DNA of 64,000 nucleotides from Ficedula albicollis (GCF_000247815.1 NW_004775941.1:112373-176372); one strand, 5' to 3'; positions 30,054 to 46,009 are shown, counted from the stretch's first letter. Made by a program: numbers and translations. The notes: generated by a model not told the origin, from the sequence alone.

Positions 30054-30409
30054 CTCCCAAGCTCTGGGCTGAGCTGGGGATGGGCTCCAGGGGGATTCAA
30101 AGTGTGTTGAGGGCTTTTCCCCAAAAAGAACCCTGCTGTACTGGAGTAAGGGTTGTGGGGCAACAAATGGAGCCAAGTGTGGAATCCCCCCTGGGAAGGG
30201 GCAGCTCTCCAATCCCAGCCAGCAGAGAGGACACAGATCCATCCTTACACCATGTTGGAGGGGTTTTTGTTTGGTTTTTGTTTGGTTTGAACCCATCCTG
30301 CTGCAGACAGGAGCAAGCCCAGGGCAGGGACATGAGCAGGGACAGGAGGGTCACAGCCTGTGCCACCCTGGTGGCCCTGCTGGCCACCACATGGGGACCC
30401 TGCACAGAG

Positions 30410-30718
30410 CTGGGGGAGGGGCTGGAGCCCCAGGAGAGGCTGAGGGAGCTGGGGAAGGGGCTCAGCCTGGAGAAAAGGAGCCTCAGGCAGAGCTCAGAGC
30501 CCCTGGCAGGGCCTGAAGGGGCTGCAGGAGAGCTGCAGAGGGGCTGGGGACAAGGATGGAGGGACAGGAGCCAGGGAATGGCTCCCACTGCCAGAGGGCA
30601 GGGCTGGCTGGGATCCTGGGCAGCAATTGTTCCCTGGCAGGGTGGGCAGGGCTGGCACAGGGTGCCCAGAGCAGCTGTGGCTGCCCCTGGATCCCTGGCA
30701 GTGCCCAAGGCCAGGCTG
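30410..30718 (+). mobile_element. CR1 LINE 3' fragment
   Basis: Sense: ggagccccaggagaggctga, gggctgcaggagagctgcag, gcagcaattgttccctggca, up to aggccaggctg. Confidence 0.9.
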
Positions 30719-30983
30719 CATGGTCATGGTTTGATGCTTTGATGATTTGCTGCTGTTCCCAGTCCCTCCCAGCCTGTGGCTCACAGGGATCCCTCCCATT
30801 CCCATTCCCATTCCAGGGAAGCTCCAGGCTGGGGAGGAGAGCCCTGCCAGGACCTGAGCTGTGCCCAGACAGCACATCCCAAATAAAAGCTGCCCCAGGG
30901 CAGGCTGGCAGCACTGACCAAGCACCTCAAGGAGCCCAGAGCCAATTTGGGAGCTCCCCCAGGAGTGAATCCTTGGCAGGAGC

Positions 30984-31022
30984 ATCTTTACTACAGCTTT
31001 ACTACAGCTTTACTACAGCTTT
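30984..31022. repeat. 13-bp tandem repeat (ctttactacag)
   Basis: Three copies of ctttactacagct in a row. Confidence 0.85.
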
Positions 31023-31339
31023 CCTCCCCTGCCATCTCCACTGCTCCCCATTCCCTGCTTCACAGCTCCTCCCTTGTTTTTATTTCTTGTTTGCCCAGGT
31101 TTGCCCATCTCCTGTGGCTGTCTGTGTCTCCTGAAAGCTGCCCCAAAGCTGGCACTGCTCCAGCCTGGCACAGCTCAGAACAAAATGCTTGTGCTTCAAA
31201 TCAGTCAGCAAATGCCAGGGAAGTGTGACATGGAATGGGAAATTTGGGGAGGATTTGAATTGTCACACCTCACCCTCCCTGCCTGGGGTGAGCTCTGTGT
31301 GAGGAGAGGAACCATCCTGATCCTGTGACATCCAGCACT

Positions 31340-31672
31340 AAGAACCCCCAAACTGGGCACAGGAACATCCAAACTGGGCAGAGGAACATCCAAACTGGGC
31401 ACAGGAACCCCAAAATGGGCACAGGAACATCCAAACTGGGCACAGGAACATCCAAACTGGGCAGAGGAACATCCAAACTGGGCACAGGAACCACAAAATG
31501 GGCACAGGAACCACAAACTGGGCACAGGAATCCCAAAATGGGCACAGGAACCTCAAACTGGACACAGGAACATCCAAACTGGGCACAGGAACATCCAAAC
31601 TGGGCACAGGAACATCCAAACTGGGCCAGGAACCCCCAGACTGGGCACAGGAACCCCAAACTGGGCAGAGGA
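31340..31672. repeat. About 21-bp minisatellite (catccaaactgggcacaggaa)
   Basis: About 16 units with c-to-a variants (ccccaaaatgggcacaggaa). The same motif, acatcaaaactgggcacagg, occurs 1.3 kb away at 29981 and 30032. Confidence 0.92.
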
Positions 31673-32179
31673 GCTCGGGTGCCCAGCATCCCCAGCTAAA
31701 AATACCCAACTGAAGAGATTTCTGAATTGACAGAATTCAGCATTCCACATCAGCTGTATTTTTTTCCATTTTTGCCCGCACACGGGGTTCTCATAACCTG
31801 TGAATATTGATTCCATTCTGAACTGACCCTTTCCCATCCCCACCCTTTCCCTGGTGAGCTGGCAAACTGCTCCAGCAGTGCCAGTCCCCGTGCCAGCAGG
31901 GTGGGCACACTCCTGGTTTATTTATTCATTCATTCCTGATTGATTTATTCCTGATAAATAAATCCCTGGAGGGCTGGAGCAGAGTCTGGAGGTGCCAGGG
32001 CAGGGCCCTGAGCTGCCCCACACACAGTGTGCCTTCCTGCAGAATTGCCACACTCCAGCCACTCCTCCTGCAGCACATCTGGAACTCCAGCCTCAGCCCG
32101 GAGCAGGGAAAAGGCTCTGATGGGAAATGGAGCCTGTGCTGAGGAGGCAGCTCTGGGGGAGGGAGGGAAGTGCAGGATC

Positions 32180-32520
32180 CCTTTCCTCTGGATCCCCTGG
32201 AGCGCCCCTTTTCTATGGGATCCATCTGGATCACCCCTCTGGGATCCCCTGGAGCATCCCTTCCCTCTGGGATCCATCTCAACCATCCCTCTGAGATCCC
32301 CTGGAGCACCCCTTTTCTATGGGATCCATCTCAATCATCCCTCTGGGATCCATCTAAACAATCCCTTCCCTCTGGGATCCCCCTGAATCATCCCTTTTCT
32401 ATGGGATCCCCCTGGATCATCCCTCTGGGATCCCCTGGATCATCCCTCTGGGATCCCTCTGGATCATCCCTTCCCTCTGGGATCCCCCTGGATCATCCCT
32501 ATTCCCATTCCAATCCCCCT
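32180..32520. repeat. Irregular minisatellite (gggatcc...catccct)
   Basis: Units of about 20-50 bp built from tgggatcc, c(a/c)tctggatcatccct and cccttttctat. Confidence 0.88.
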
Positions 32521-32927
32521 GGAATCCCTTTCCCCACCGTGTCCTCCAAAGCCTCAGGAGCTTTTAAAATTAGTATTAAAATATTTTTAAATTAGTATTA
32601 TTGGTTATTGGGAGGAAAAGCTAGCAGAGACATCCTCCAAATAAAAACTGAGGTGACTTTTCCAACCCTCAAACACAAGTGGGACCAAACCCTTCCCTCC
32701 TGCCTCCCCTCAGGATGTATTTGGATCTCCCAGCCCATCCCACAGGGATTTCTGTCTCTCCCAAGGTGACTTTGCTCTCCAGCTCCCTTTTCCCAGCCCA
32801 GCAGAGCCTGGGGTGGTTCCGCTGGGGGATCCTCAGAACCCAGGGAAGGGTCAGCAGTGCCAAGGGAAGCTCCAGACAAAGAATCCCCCAGGAATCATTT
32901 CCCACCTCGCTGGGACTGAGACTCTGC

Positions 32928-32940
<13 letters not shown>
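32521..32940. other. Intron with an unclassified interspersed repeat
   Basis: At 32590-32640 the sequence agtattattggttattggga is a diverged copy of a repeat also seen near 37561 and 38442. The rest is unassigned. Confidence 0.5.
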
Positions 32941-35160
<2,220 letters not shown>

Positions 35161-36290
35161 CAGAGGGGTTCTGTGAGGCAGGGTGCAGCCACCCCCATTC
35201 CCAGGGCTGGGAATGGCAGGAGCAGGACAGGGATTAGGGAAGCATCCCCCCATGCAGCAGCCCCCAGGAGCAGCACAAAGCCCACATGCAAACCCCAGAG
35301 GCAGCAGGGAGGGGGACGCAGCCCAGCTGGGGGAGCACAGCGTTGCTCTGGGGTTACTCCAGGGTTACTCCCAGGAGCAGGGCAGCAGCAGCAGCGATGG
35401 GGGAATGGCAGGGGCAGCAGCTGGGTGTGGTCTTACCTTCTGCAGGTGGAGTGCAGCCCAAAAAAAGGAGAGAAACACCCCTTTAACAACTTCAGCAAAG
35501 CAATGGAGCCATCAGTGAGCCACCCGAGCCTCCCCCACCCCACGGCCACACCCCGAGGCTTTGGGGCAGGGAGCAGAACCTGCCAGGTGCTCCCACCTGC
35601 ACCTGGGAACCAACTCCGGGGAGTTCACTCACCCCTTATCCCCCCCAGCACTGCTCCCAGGGGACACAGCACCCCAAACTCCCGGGGTTTCGCAGCAGGA
35701 GCTTCCTCACCCCATGGGCTCCCCAAAAATGCGAATTATTGCACATCTGGAGCGTTCCCCACAGCCCCAGGGGGCCTGGGGTGCACAGCAGGATTCTGGG
35801 GGCTCCTGGGTGCCCCCAGAGCAGCAGATGGAGCTCAGGAGCCCCCCTTGGTGTCCAAGGGGAAACCCGGCACGGGGATGGGTCTGGAGGACACCACAAA
35901 GCTCCCAGAACGCACAGACTGGACTCATTAACAGCTTTAATTAAAGCTCTGTCAGCAGAGCCAGATGTGAGCTGCAGGAACATCGGGGACTGGCACAAAA
36001 CCCCTCTGCAGCCTTTCCATCTGTGGGCTCCAGCAGCCCCAGGTGCTGCTCAGGGCCCTCCTGCCCCCCGGGCAGCCAGACCCTCCTTCCTCCCAGGCCT
36101 GAAAATCCAAGCCAATTTTAAACCTTAGCATTTAACTTCACTTGCTGGGATCCTCTCTGCATTTCTGCCACAGAACCACAAGCCAGCCTGTCCTGAAGAC
36201 AAGCCCCAAAGCCAGGCATTTTTCGATTATTGTTAAATTTTTTGATTATTTTTAATCATTGTTTAATTATTTTTGAGGCTCTGGTGTTTT
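35161..36290. other. ASXL2 intron, nothing recognised
   Basis: GC-rich to about 36120, then AT-rich; no conserved frame or array was found. Confidence 0.5.
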
Positions 36291-36299
36291 CCAGCTCTG

Positions 36300-36440
36300 A
36301 GGTTCCTCACCAACAGAGGAAGCACCAAAAACCAAGTTTTCTATGTGAGAATCTTTAACTGAGGCTGCTCTGTTAGCCCCTGGGTAAATCTGAGTTTTGC
36401 TTAGGTCAAACTGACCACTCACTTCATTTTTAAAGAAGAA
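36300..36440. repeat. Unclassified interspersed repeat, copy 1
   Basis: aaccaagttttctatgtgag through ggtcaaactgaccactcact matches the sequence at about 42022-42125. Family unknown. Confidence 0.7.
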
Positions 36441-36594
36441 ATTAAAGCCACACACTCTTCCCCTTGCAACACTGACCATCCTCCTGCACAGCAAGAAAAC
36501 TTCTCTGTAATTTGATCCTGGAAAAACAGCAAAAACTGCCACAAGCAGCCTGGGCGGGGCTGAATATTCTGTCACTTTTTTCTTTGTAAGAATT

Positions 36595-37065
<471 letters not shown>

Positions 37066-37159
37066 AAGAGGGATATGCCCAGAGCCACCTGAGGAGCTCC
37101 TCCCACGCACAATAAATAATTGTATTTAATCCTCCCTGCTAATGGCACAACCCAACCTG

Positions 37160-37480
37160 CCTGTAGCAATGCTCTTGTTCAACTTTAAACCAACACTTTG
37201 CCCTACATTTATTTATTATCTATGGATTCTACCAATCCATCTCTGTGTTCTGAGTGGTTCAGACCAGCCTGGCACAGTGAAAAGGGAATTTGGCCTCTGT
37301 GCCTTTTTTTCCCTTCAAAAAGAGGTTCAAGAATCTGGTTTTTATGTCAGAAAGCCGTGGATATTTGAAGTGCAGAAGCCAGAACACCCTGTCTGCTCTC
37401 ATTTCAGAGATGGACTCAGGGCTTTGATTATTTTCCTTGGGCAAAACCAGCTACTGTCTTTGGCCAAAGGCTCACAGGAT

Positions 37481-37524
<44 letters not shown>

Positions 37525-37625
37525 TGGTGCTTTACATAAAATAAAATAAAAAAAAAAAAAGAGTATTACTGGTTATTGAGAGGAAAACCAGCAGGGGTGT
37601 CTCCCAAAAAGCTCATTTCCATTAG
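37160..37625. repeat. Unclassified interspersed repeat with poly-G
   Basis: The part from gggcaaaaccagctactgtc to tactggttattgagaggaaa is paralogous to 38365-38480, which lacks the G run. A 43-nt poly-G tract (37481-37523) and an A-rich run lie inside. Confidence 0.65.
37481..37523 (+). repeat. Poly-G tract, 43 nt
   Basis: Pure G between ggat and atgg. The homologous element at 38400 has ordinary sequence here. Confidence 0.88.
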
Positions 37626-37989
37626 ATGCTCTTACACTGACCTTAACATGCCCAGGGAGAGCAAGGAAATCCAACAACAAGGAAAATTTCTGATTTCAAA
37701 GTGACTCCTCACCAGCCAGAAGTGATTCCTGCTGCTGACTCAGCTATCCCACCAATCCCAGGCATTCCAGAGCAGGGAACAGCTCACATGAAAAACGGGA
37801 TTTCAGCTCTGGGATGGCTGAAGGACTCAACTCCTCTGAGTCCTGGCCTCACCTTGCCAAATGGCACCACTGAAACCCCCTGGGTGAAACCCCAAACAAG
37901 CTGAGCTCAGCCAGGACCCCTGGGATCTGCACTGCCACTAAACAGCCTCAGCACAGCCCTGCTCTTGTCCAAAAACCCCCAAACTGCCC

Positions 37990-38225
37990 TGCCCGTGGCA
38001 GAAATCCCCCAAAAGCAGAGATCCCTGATTTCCTCCACATCCCTCTGCAATTACAAACCCTCCAAACCAAACCTGGTGTTTCCAAGCCCTGTCTGAGACC
38101 CCCCAAAATCAGAAATCCTTCATTTCTTTCCACATCCCACTGCAATTCCAGACCCCCCACACCAAACGTGGTTTTTCCCAGCCCTGGAGCTGCTCCTGAG
38201 ACCCCCCAAAATCAGAAATCCCTGT
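37990..38225. repeat. Tandem repeat of about 95 bp, 2.3 copies
   Basis: Units begin cccccaaaa(t/g)cagaaatcc and contain tccacatccc and ctgcaatt, at about 38007, 38100 and 38203. Confidence 0.82.
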
Positions 38226-38339
38226 TTAACTCATCACCTCCCAGGATCTGAGGGAGTCAAAACCCACAACAAACACACCCCAAAGTCACAGCTGCCAGGG
38301 TTGGAGGAGGAGCTGCTTTGTGGGGATGCTTTATTTATC

Positions 38340-38485
38340 CCAAAATATTTCCTTCTTTAACCATTATTTGGGCAAAACCAGCTCCTGGGTTTGGCTGGAG
38401 GCTCCCAGGCCAGTGCTCCCCATAAAACCCAAGGAAAAAATTGAGTATTGTTGGCTACTGAGAGGAAAAGCCAGCAGAGATATCT
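38340..38485. repeat. Unclassified interspersed repeat, second copy
   Basis: gggcaaaaccagctcctggg ... gttggctactgagaggaaaa, paralogous to about 37438-37600. Confidence 0.65.
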
Positions 38486-38757
38486 TTGGTTTTGGCACTC
38501 TGGGTTATTTAAAAGCCAACTGAGAACAGGCTCACACCCCCTCTGCCACTGCCAGGGGCTCTCCCAGAACTCCCAGGGAGGATTCAAACCCTCAAAAAAG
38601 AAAGGTTTTATTCAAGGTTTTCCTTTAATTAAAGCTGGTTTGTGTTAAGCCTATTTTGTCACAGGCTGTGACTGAGCAGAAGCCCAGCCCAGCACAAATC
38701 CTGGCACTGACTGCAATTTAATTGCTTCAAATGTGACAATCCTTCAGGTTCTGACCG

Positions 38758-38842
38758 AAAAAGCCTTTATTACACCTAAATGAAGCTTTATTTCACCTAA
38801 ATGAAGCTTTATTACACCTAAATGAAGCTTTATTTCACCAAT
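38758..38842. repeat. About 22-bp tandem repeat (aatgaagctttat)
   Basis: Four units of ctttatt(a/t)cacctaaatgaag. Confidence 0.9.
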
Positions 38843-39241
38843 GTGGCATTGAAAAGCACAGATCCCTGCCCAGCACCCCAGCGTGGCCAAGGGGAAGAGC
38901 TGAAATTTGGGTTTCCCACCTGGCTGCTCCCTCCAACACCTTTGGGACTGGAGCTGCTGGTGCTCCAGGCAGCTCCTCTGGAGAGGAAAACAACTCCCAG
39001 AACTCAGGCACAGCTCAGAGCAGCTCTAAAAGGAGCAGCTTCAGAAGGATGAAAGGCACAGCTGAGTTTCTGCTCTGCTTTTTTTTGGCTGTTTGGTCCA
39101 AAATCTGCCCCGAGCAGGCACAGATCTGGGTCCCACCTGGGCTCCTGCCTCAGGCTCTGCCCAAAAATCACTGAATTCTGCTCAAAATGGTCAGCACTGT
39201 CAGTGCTGGGTGCTTGCTGCCCTTGTGCTCTGCCACCAGCA

Positions 39242-39690
39242 CTGACCAGTGAGCTCCAGGCTGACCAGTGCCCCTCCAGTCTGACCAGTGCACCCCCAGG
39301 CTGACCAGTGAGCTCCAGGCTGACCAGTGCCCCTCCAGTCTGACCAGTGCACCCCCAGGCTGACCAGTGAGCTCCAGGCTGACCAGTGCCCCTCCAGTCT
39401 GACCAGTGCACCCCCAGGCTGACCAGTGAGCTCCAGGCTGACCAGTGCCCCTCCAGTCTGACCAGTGCACCCCCAGGCTGACCAGTGAGCTCCAGGCTGA
39501 CCAGTGCCCCTCCAGTCTGACCAGTGCACCCCCAGGCTGACCAGTGAGCTCCAGGCTGACCAGTGCCCCTCCAGTCTGACCAGTGCACCCCCAGGCTGAC
39601 CAGTGAGCTCCAGGCTGACCAGTGCCCCTCCAGTCTGACCAGTGCCCCCCCAGGCTGACCCCCCAGGCTGACCAGTGCCCCTCAGGCTGA
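39242..39690. repeat. 59-bp minisatellite, about 7 copies
   Basis: The 59-bp unit has three diverged subunits of about 20 bp, each starting ctgaccagtg (ctgaccagtgagctccagg, ctgaccagtgcccctccagt, ctgaccagtgcacccccagg). Confidence 0.95.
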
Positions 39691-39812
39691 CTCTGAGCTG
39701 GTATTTGTGAATTTGGATTAACAATATTTAATTTATTTAGCACAGACCTGCAGCTACCCCAGGCTGGTCCCTCCCCAGGAGCTGGGTGAGCCCATCTGGA
39801 TCCCAGTGAGGA

Positions 39813-41376
39813 GACAAATCCCCCATTCCCAGAGGGACAAATCCCCCATTCCCAGAGGGACAAATCCCCCATTCCCAGAGGGACAAATCCCCCATTCCCA
39901 GAGGGACAAATCCCCCATTCCCAGAGGGACAAATCCCCCATTCCCAGAGGGACAAATCCCCCATTCCCAGAGGGACAAATCCCCCATTCCCAGAGGGACA
40001 AATCCCCCATTCCCAGAGGGACAAATCCCCCATTCCCAGAGGGACAAATCCCCCATTCCCAGAGGGACAAATCCCCCATTCCCAGAGGGACAAATCCCCC
40101 ATTCCCAGAGGGACAAATCCCCCATTCCCAGAGGGACAAATCCCCCATTCCCAGAGGGACAAATCCCCCATTCCCAGAGGGACAAATCCCCCATTCCCAG
40201 AGGGACAAATCCCCCATTCCCAGAGGGACAAATCCCCCATTCCCAGAGGGACAAATCCCCCATTCCCAGAGGGACAAATCCCCCATTCCCAGAGGGACAA
40301 ATCCCCCATTCCCAGAGGGACAAATCCCCCATTCCCAGAGGGACAAATCCCCCATTCCCAGAGGGACAAATCCCCCATTCCCAGAGGGACAAATCCCCCA
40401 TTCCCAGAGGGACAAATCCCCCATTCCCAGAGGGACAAATCCCCCATTCCCAGAGGGACAAATCCCCCATTCCCAGAGGGACAAATCCCCCATTCCCAGA
40501 GGGACAAATCCCCCATTCCCAGAGGGACAAATCCCCCATTCCCAGAGGGACAAATCCCCCATTCCCAGAGGGACAAATCCCCCATTCCCAGAGGAGTAAA
40601 TCCCCCATTCCCAGAGGGGTAAATCCCCCATTCCCAGAGGGACAAATCCCCCATTCCCAGAGGGACAAATCCCCCATTCCCAGAGGGACAAATCCCCCAT
40701 TCCCAGAGGGACAAATCCCCCATTCCCAGAGGGACAAATCCCCCATTCCCAGAGGGACAAATCCCCCATTCCCAGAGGGACAAATCCCCCATTCCCAGAG
40801 GGACAAATCCCCCATTCCCAGAGGGACAAATCCCCCATTCCCAGAGGGACAAATCCCCCATTCCCAGAGGGACAAATCCCCCATTCCCAGAGGGACAAAT
40901 CCCCCATTCCCAGAGGGACAAATCCCCCATTCCCAGAGGGACAAATCCCCCATTCCCAGAGGGACAAATCCCCCATTCCCAGAGGGACAAATCCCCCATT
41001 CCCAGAGGGACAAATCCCCCATTCCCAGAGGGACAAATCCCCCATTCCCAGAGGGACAAATCCCCCATTCCCAGAGGGACAAATCCCCCATTCCCAGAGG
41101 GACAAATCCCCCATTCCCAGAGGGACAAATCCCCCATTCCCAGAGGGACAAATCCCCCATTCCCAGAGGGACAAATCCCCCATTCCCAGAGGGACAAATC
41201 CCCCATTCCCAGAGGGACAAATCCCCCATTCCCAGAGGGACAAATCCCCCATTCCCAGAGGGACAAATCCCCCATTCCCAGAGGGACAAATCCCCCATTC
41301 CCAGAGGGACAAATCCCCCATTGCCAGAGGGACAAATCCCCCATTGCCAGAGGGACAAATCCCCCATTTCCTAGAG
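39813..41376. repeat. 23-bp minisatellite, 68 copies in perfect register
   Basis: The unit gacaaatcccccattcccag + agg is 23 bp and repeats without any length change from 39813 to the last start at 41354. Two adjacent variant units near 40590-40625 have gtaaatccc, and near 41325-41350 cattgccag replaces cattcccag. Open frames of over 500 codons across it come from the lack of stop codons in the unit. Confidence 0.97.
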
Positions 41377-41679
41377 CCCTGTTCCCATTTCCCAGCAAAT
41401 CCCTGCTCCTGGCCCTGGACTATTTCCCAAAAGCACATGGATGGCTGGATCCAGCTGCCAAAGGGCAGTGCAAAACACAATTACATCAAATTTTGATGGC
41501 TGCTTAATTCCAAAATAGATAAGCAGGCCCAGCCCATCCTCTCTATGCCCCTCTCTCTTCCTCTGCTCCTAGAAAACAGAATGCTTTGTATTTCACGTGG
41601 GTTATTGCTCCTCAGCCATCCCTGGCAGAGCTGGTTCCCACCTCCCATCCCTGGCACAGCCAGCAGGGCCAGGAATTCA

Positions 41680-41900
41680 GAGTGTTCCAGGAATTCAGAG
41701 AGTTCCAGGAATTCAGGAACTCCAGAGCTGAATTCTGGGACTCCAGAGCTGAATTCTGGAACTCCAGAGCTGAATTCTGGGACTCCAGAGCTGAATTCTG
41801 GAACTCGGGAACCCCAGAGCGGAATTCTGGAACTCCAGAGTTGAATTCTGGGACTCCAGAGCTGAATTCTGGAATGCAGGAACCCCAGAGCTGAATCCTG
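41680..41900. repeat. About 21-bp minisatellite (ccagagctgaattctgg)
   Basis: About ten units of gaattctgg(a/g)actccagagct with occasional cgggaacccc or gcaggaacccc insertions. Confidence 0.92.
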
Positions 41901-42017
41901 GAATTCAGCTGAGCAGCTCAGGAGCTGCCCCATGCCCACAGCAGATGGATTTCATGGAGCTGGCCCTGCTCTGCCCAGGATCAGGAATTATCCCTAAGGA
42001 ATAATCACTCAAAGGAG

Positions 42018-42130
42018 AACAGCACCAGGAACCAAGTTTTTTATGTCAGAATCTTTAACTGAGCCTGCTCTGTTGCTTTTGCTTAGGTCAAACTGACCAT
42101 TCACTTCATTTTTAAAGAAAAAAATTAATT
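42018..42130. repeat. Unclassified interspersed repeat, copy 2
   Basis: aaccaagttttttatgtcag ... ggtcaaactgaccattcact, homologous to 36325-36430. Confidence 0.7.
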
Positions 42131-42387
42131 TTTTTTCATGTTCTCTTCCATCTCTGAAGCTTGAAACCCCTGAGCAGGGCTGAGTTATCCTAAAGAAGAG
42201 CTGGAGCCAGGTCCTGCACACCTGGGAATCAGGGATAAGCCTTCCCCAGCTCACTGGGGGCTGGTGGTAAATGGGACCCAGACTCCAAACCTGCAATATT
42301 TCAGTCCCAAAACTCCCCAGGAGCTGGGGGTTAACAGCAAATTAAACCACTGAGAGACTCAGGGGCTTTCCTGGTTTACTCAACTCA

Positions 42388-42549
<162 letters not shown>

Positions 42550-42595
42550 TTAATGGCTTGGACTTCTCCAAGGACATGACCCAGGGAAACCAGAG

Positions 42596-42890
42596 CCCCT
42601 CAACCCCTCCCCAGCACCCCTGAAGGGGCACAGAGCTTCCAGAGATTGGCCCAAGGATTCTCTTGGTGCAATTCCTGATTTTATTGGGAGAACCAGAGAC
42701 TCTCAACCCCTCCCCAGCATCCCTGAAAGAGCACAGAGCTTCCAGAGATTGGCCCAAGGATTCTCTCGGTGCAATTCCTGATTTTATTGGGAGAATCAGA
42801 CTCTCAACCCCTCCCCAGCATCCCTGAAAGAGCACAGAGCTTCCAGAGATTGGCCCAAGGATTCTCTCGGTGCAATTCCTGATTTTATTT
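42596..42890. repeat. About 103-bp tandem repeat, 3 copies
   Basis: Units start ctcaacccctccccagca and end ggtgcaattcctgattttat; they lie upstream of the HARE-HTH exon acceptor. Confidence 0.93.
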
Positions 42891-43199
42891 CCAGTGTGCT
42901 GCCCTCAGACAGCATCCCTGGAGAATGAGATGTTCCTCAGGCAGGAACTGCACTGGGAATGCTGCAGGAACTGCCCAGACACATTTCCAAAACCCCAAAT
43001 CTTTAGGCTGACACAGCTATTGAGCATTATGGCTCAAACTAAAGCTGAAGGAAATGAGGTTTGACACTGCTGGGGCTGTTTGAAACTCTCTGCACACACA
43101 AAATCCCCAACTCTGGCCCATTAATTATTTTTGTTGTTGTTGTTCAAGTGCCACAATGCCAGCCCTTCCCCAGCCCCCTGGAGCCCTGTGCTCCCATCC

Positions 43200-43375
43200 A
43201 GGAGCTGCAGGAGCCTGCAGCAGTGCAGGAGCTGCAGGGGATGGCAGGGAGCTGGCAGCAGTGCAGCTGCAGCAGTGCAGGGGCATGCAGCAGTGCAGGA
43301 GCTGCAGGGGCATGCAGCAGTGCAGGAGCTGGCAGCAGTGCAGCAGCTGCAGGAGTCAGCAGCAGGCAGATGCCA
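43200..43375. repeat. CAG/GCTGCA-rich minisatellite
   Basis: Units of ggagctgcaggggcatgcag and cagtgcaggagctg(g)cag. Peptides from it are Cys/Ser/Ala-rich shadows. Confidence 0.88.
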
Positions 43376-43629
43376 CTCACCACACGTCACTGGGATATTT
43401 CAGGCCATATTTCGTGCTGGGGAGGGGGATGGGCAGGAAATGCCTCCTTTCCTGTCTTAATCATCAGCCTCTGACCCAAGCCCAGCACTTCAAAGGCCAG
43501 GCCTGACTTAGGCTGGGCCCAGCACCACCCAGAGTGCTGGGCACAAAGCCACAGTGACTCTGCACAAGGACAGCAGCAGCAGCTCCCAGCCCTGGCCTGA
43601 GCAGCTGTACAGAAACAGAGCCCCTCCAG

Positions 43630-44735
<1,106 letters not shown>

Positions 44736-44748
44736 TGCAGAACCCAGA

Positions 44749-45270
44749 GCTCCCCCAGGACTGTTCCCCTCACTGATTCCCTCCAGGAACACAGGTTACC
44801 CCAGCCCAGCTCTCCTGGAAAGGGCTCTGTAAGGCCCTGCTGAGCTGCAGCCCCTCCCTTCCCCCAGAACAAACCCCCACATTCAGCTCTGGCCCCATGC
44901 TGGAAAATCTCAAGTGATGTTAAAGCTTGACTTTTTCAGAGTCACAGAGTGGTTTGGGTGGGAAGGGACCCCAAAGTGCCATGGCAGGGACACCTCCCAC
45001 TGTCCCGAGCTCCCCCAGGACTGTTCCCCTCACTGATTCCCTCCAGGAACACAGGTTACCCCAGCCCAGCCAGCTCTCCTGGAAAGGGCTCTGTAAGGCC
45101 CTGCTGAGCTGCAGCCCCTCCCTTCCCCCAGAACAAACCCCCACATTCAGCTCTGGCCCCATGCTGGAAAATCTCAAGTGATGTTAAAGCTTGACTTTTT
45201 CAGAGTCACAGAGTGGTTTGGGTGGGAAGGGACCCCAAAGTGCCATGGCAGGGACACCTCCCACTGTCCC
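44749..45270. repeat. Tandem duplication of about 258 bp containing a CR1 tail
   Basis: gagctcccccaggactgttc starts copy 1 (44749) and copy 2 (45007). The copies are near-identical apart from a four-base insertion in copy 2. Each contains an antisense CR1 tail (gagtggtttgggtgggaagg), and the junction lies inside the CR1 (cactgtccc|gagctc). Confidence 0.93.
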
Positions 45271-45345
45271 AGGTGAATCCAAGCCCCATCCAGCCTGGCC
45301 TTGGGATTTCCAGGGATCCAGGGGCAGCCACAGCTGCTCCGTAAG
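45200..45345 (-). mobile_element. CR1 LINE 3' fragment
   Basis: Antisense tail from cagagtcacagagtggtttg to gggcagccacagctgctcc. Confidence 0.85.
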
Positions 45346-46009
45346 ATCCAAGTGGGATTTGTTTGCACTGCTGCAGCCTCAGGGGCTCGTCCCAGCTCTG
45401 CTGTAACTCCAGACATCACAGCAGAGGGCTCCAGGGCTGATGTGCTCACAGAGTGACCTCAGCCAGGCCAGGGCAGGGTTTGGTTTGCATCCCTCCCTCA
45501 CTTGTGTTCATTCCCACAGCTCACTCTGTGCCACCAGCCTGGAGCTGCAGCCCAGAGCTGGCCAGAAATTCAGCAATTCTCCATTTCCACCTGTGCTTTC
45601 AACCTTCCCACTGCAGGAGGCAAAACCAGGAGAGAAGTGAAGTGGTGCTGAGGGTGCACTCACAGGGAACTCGGGGCCATGGCCACCACAGCAAACTCCA
45701 GCTGTGCACTTTGTCACCTGTGTCACCCCCCTGACGAGCCCTGCGTGGCTCAGACTGGAGCAGCAGCGTTCATTATCTGCCATTTTTTGGGGAACCCCAG
45801 CAGCCAGGGCAGAGGGGAAAAAAGCTGCTCCACTTCTGTCCCTCCTGTCCCAGGGAACCCTCCCCATGTCCTCCCTGAGCCCAGCAGGGTGAGGCTGCAC
45901 GGCTCTGGCCTCCTGCCAGCCCTGCAAACCGTGCTGGGCTGCTCTGGGAGGGTCACTGGGCAAGATCAGCCAGCTGTGCCAGATGTTCCTGCTCTCCAGG
46001 ACATTCCTG
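45346..46009. other. No feature recognised
   Basis: GC-rich sequence 5' of the known ASXL2 exons. The missing start exon was looked for here without success. Confidence 0.45.

Noticed and set aside
39168..41480. 770-, 553-, 537- and 522-codon reading frames
   Set aside because: The 23-bp unit has no stop codon in several frames on both strands; the peptides simply repeat every 23 residues and have no start context or similarity to a known family.
43121..43390. Cys-rich small protein reading frames
   Set aside because: They are shadows of the GCTGCA-rich minisatellite.
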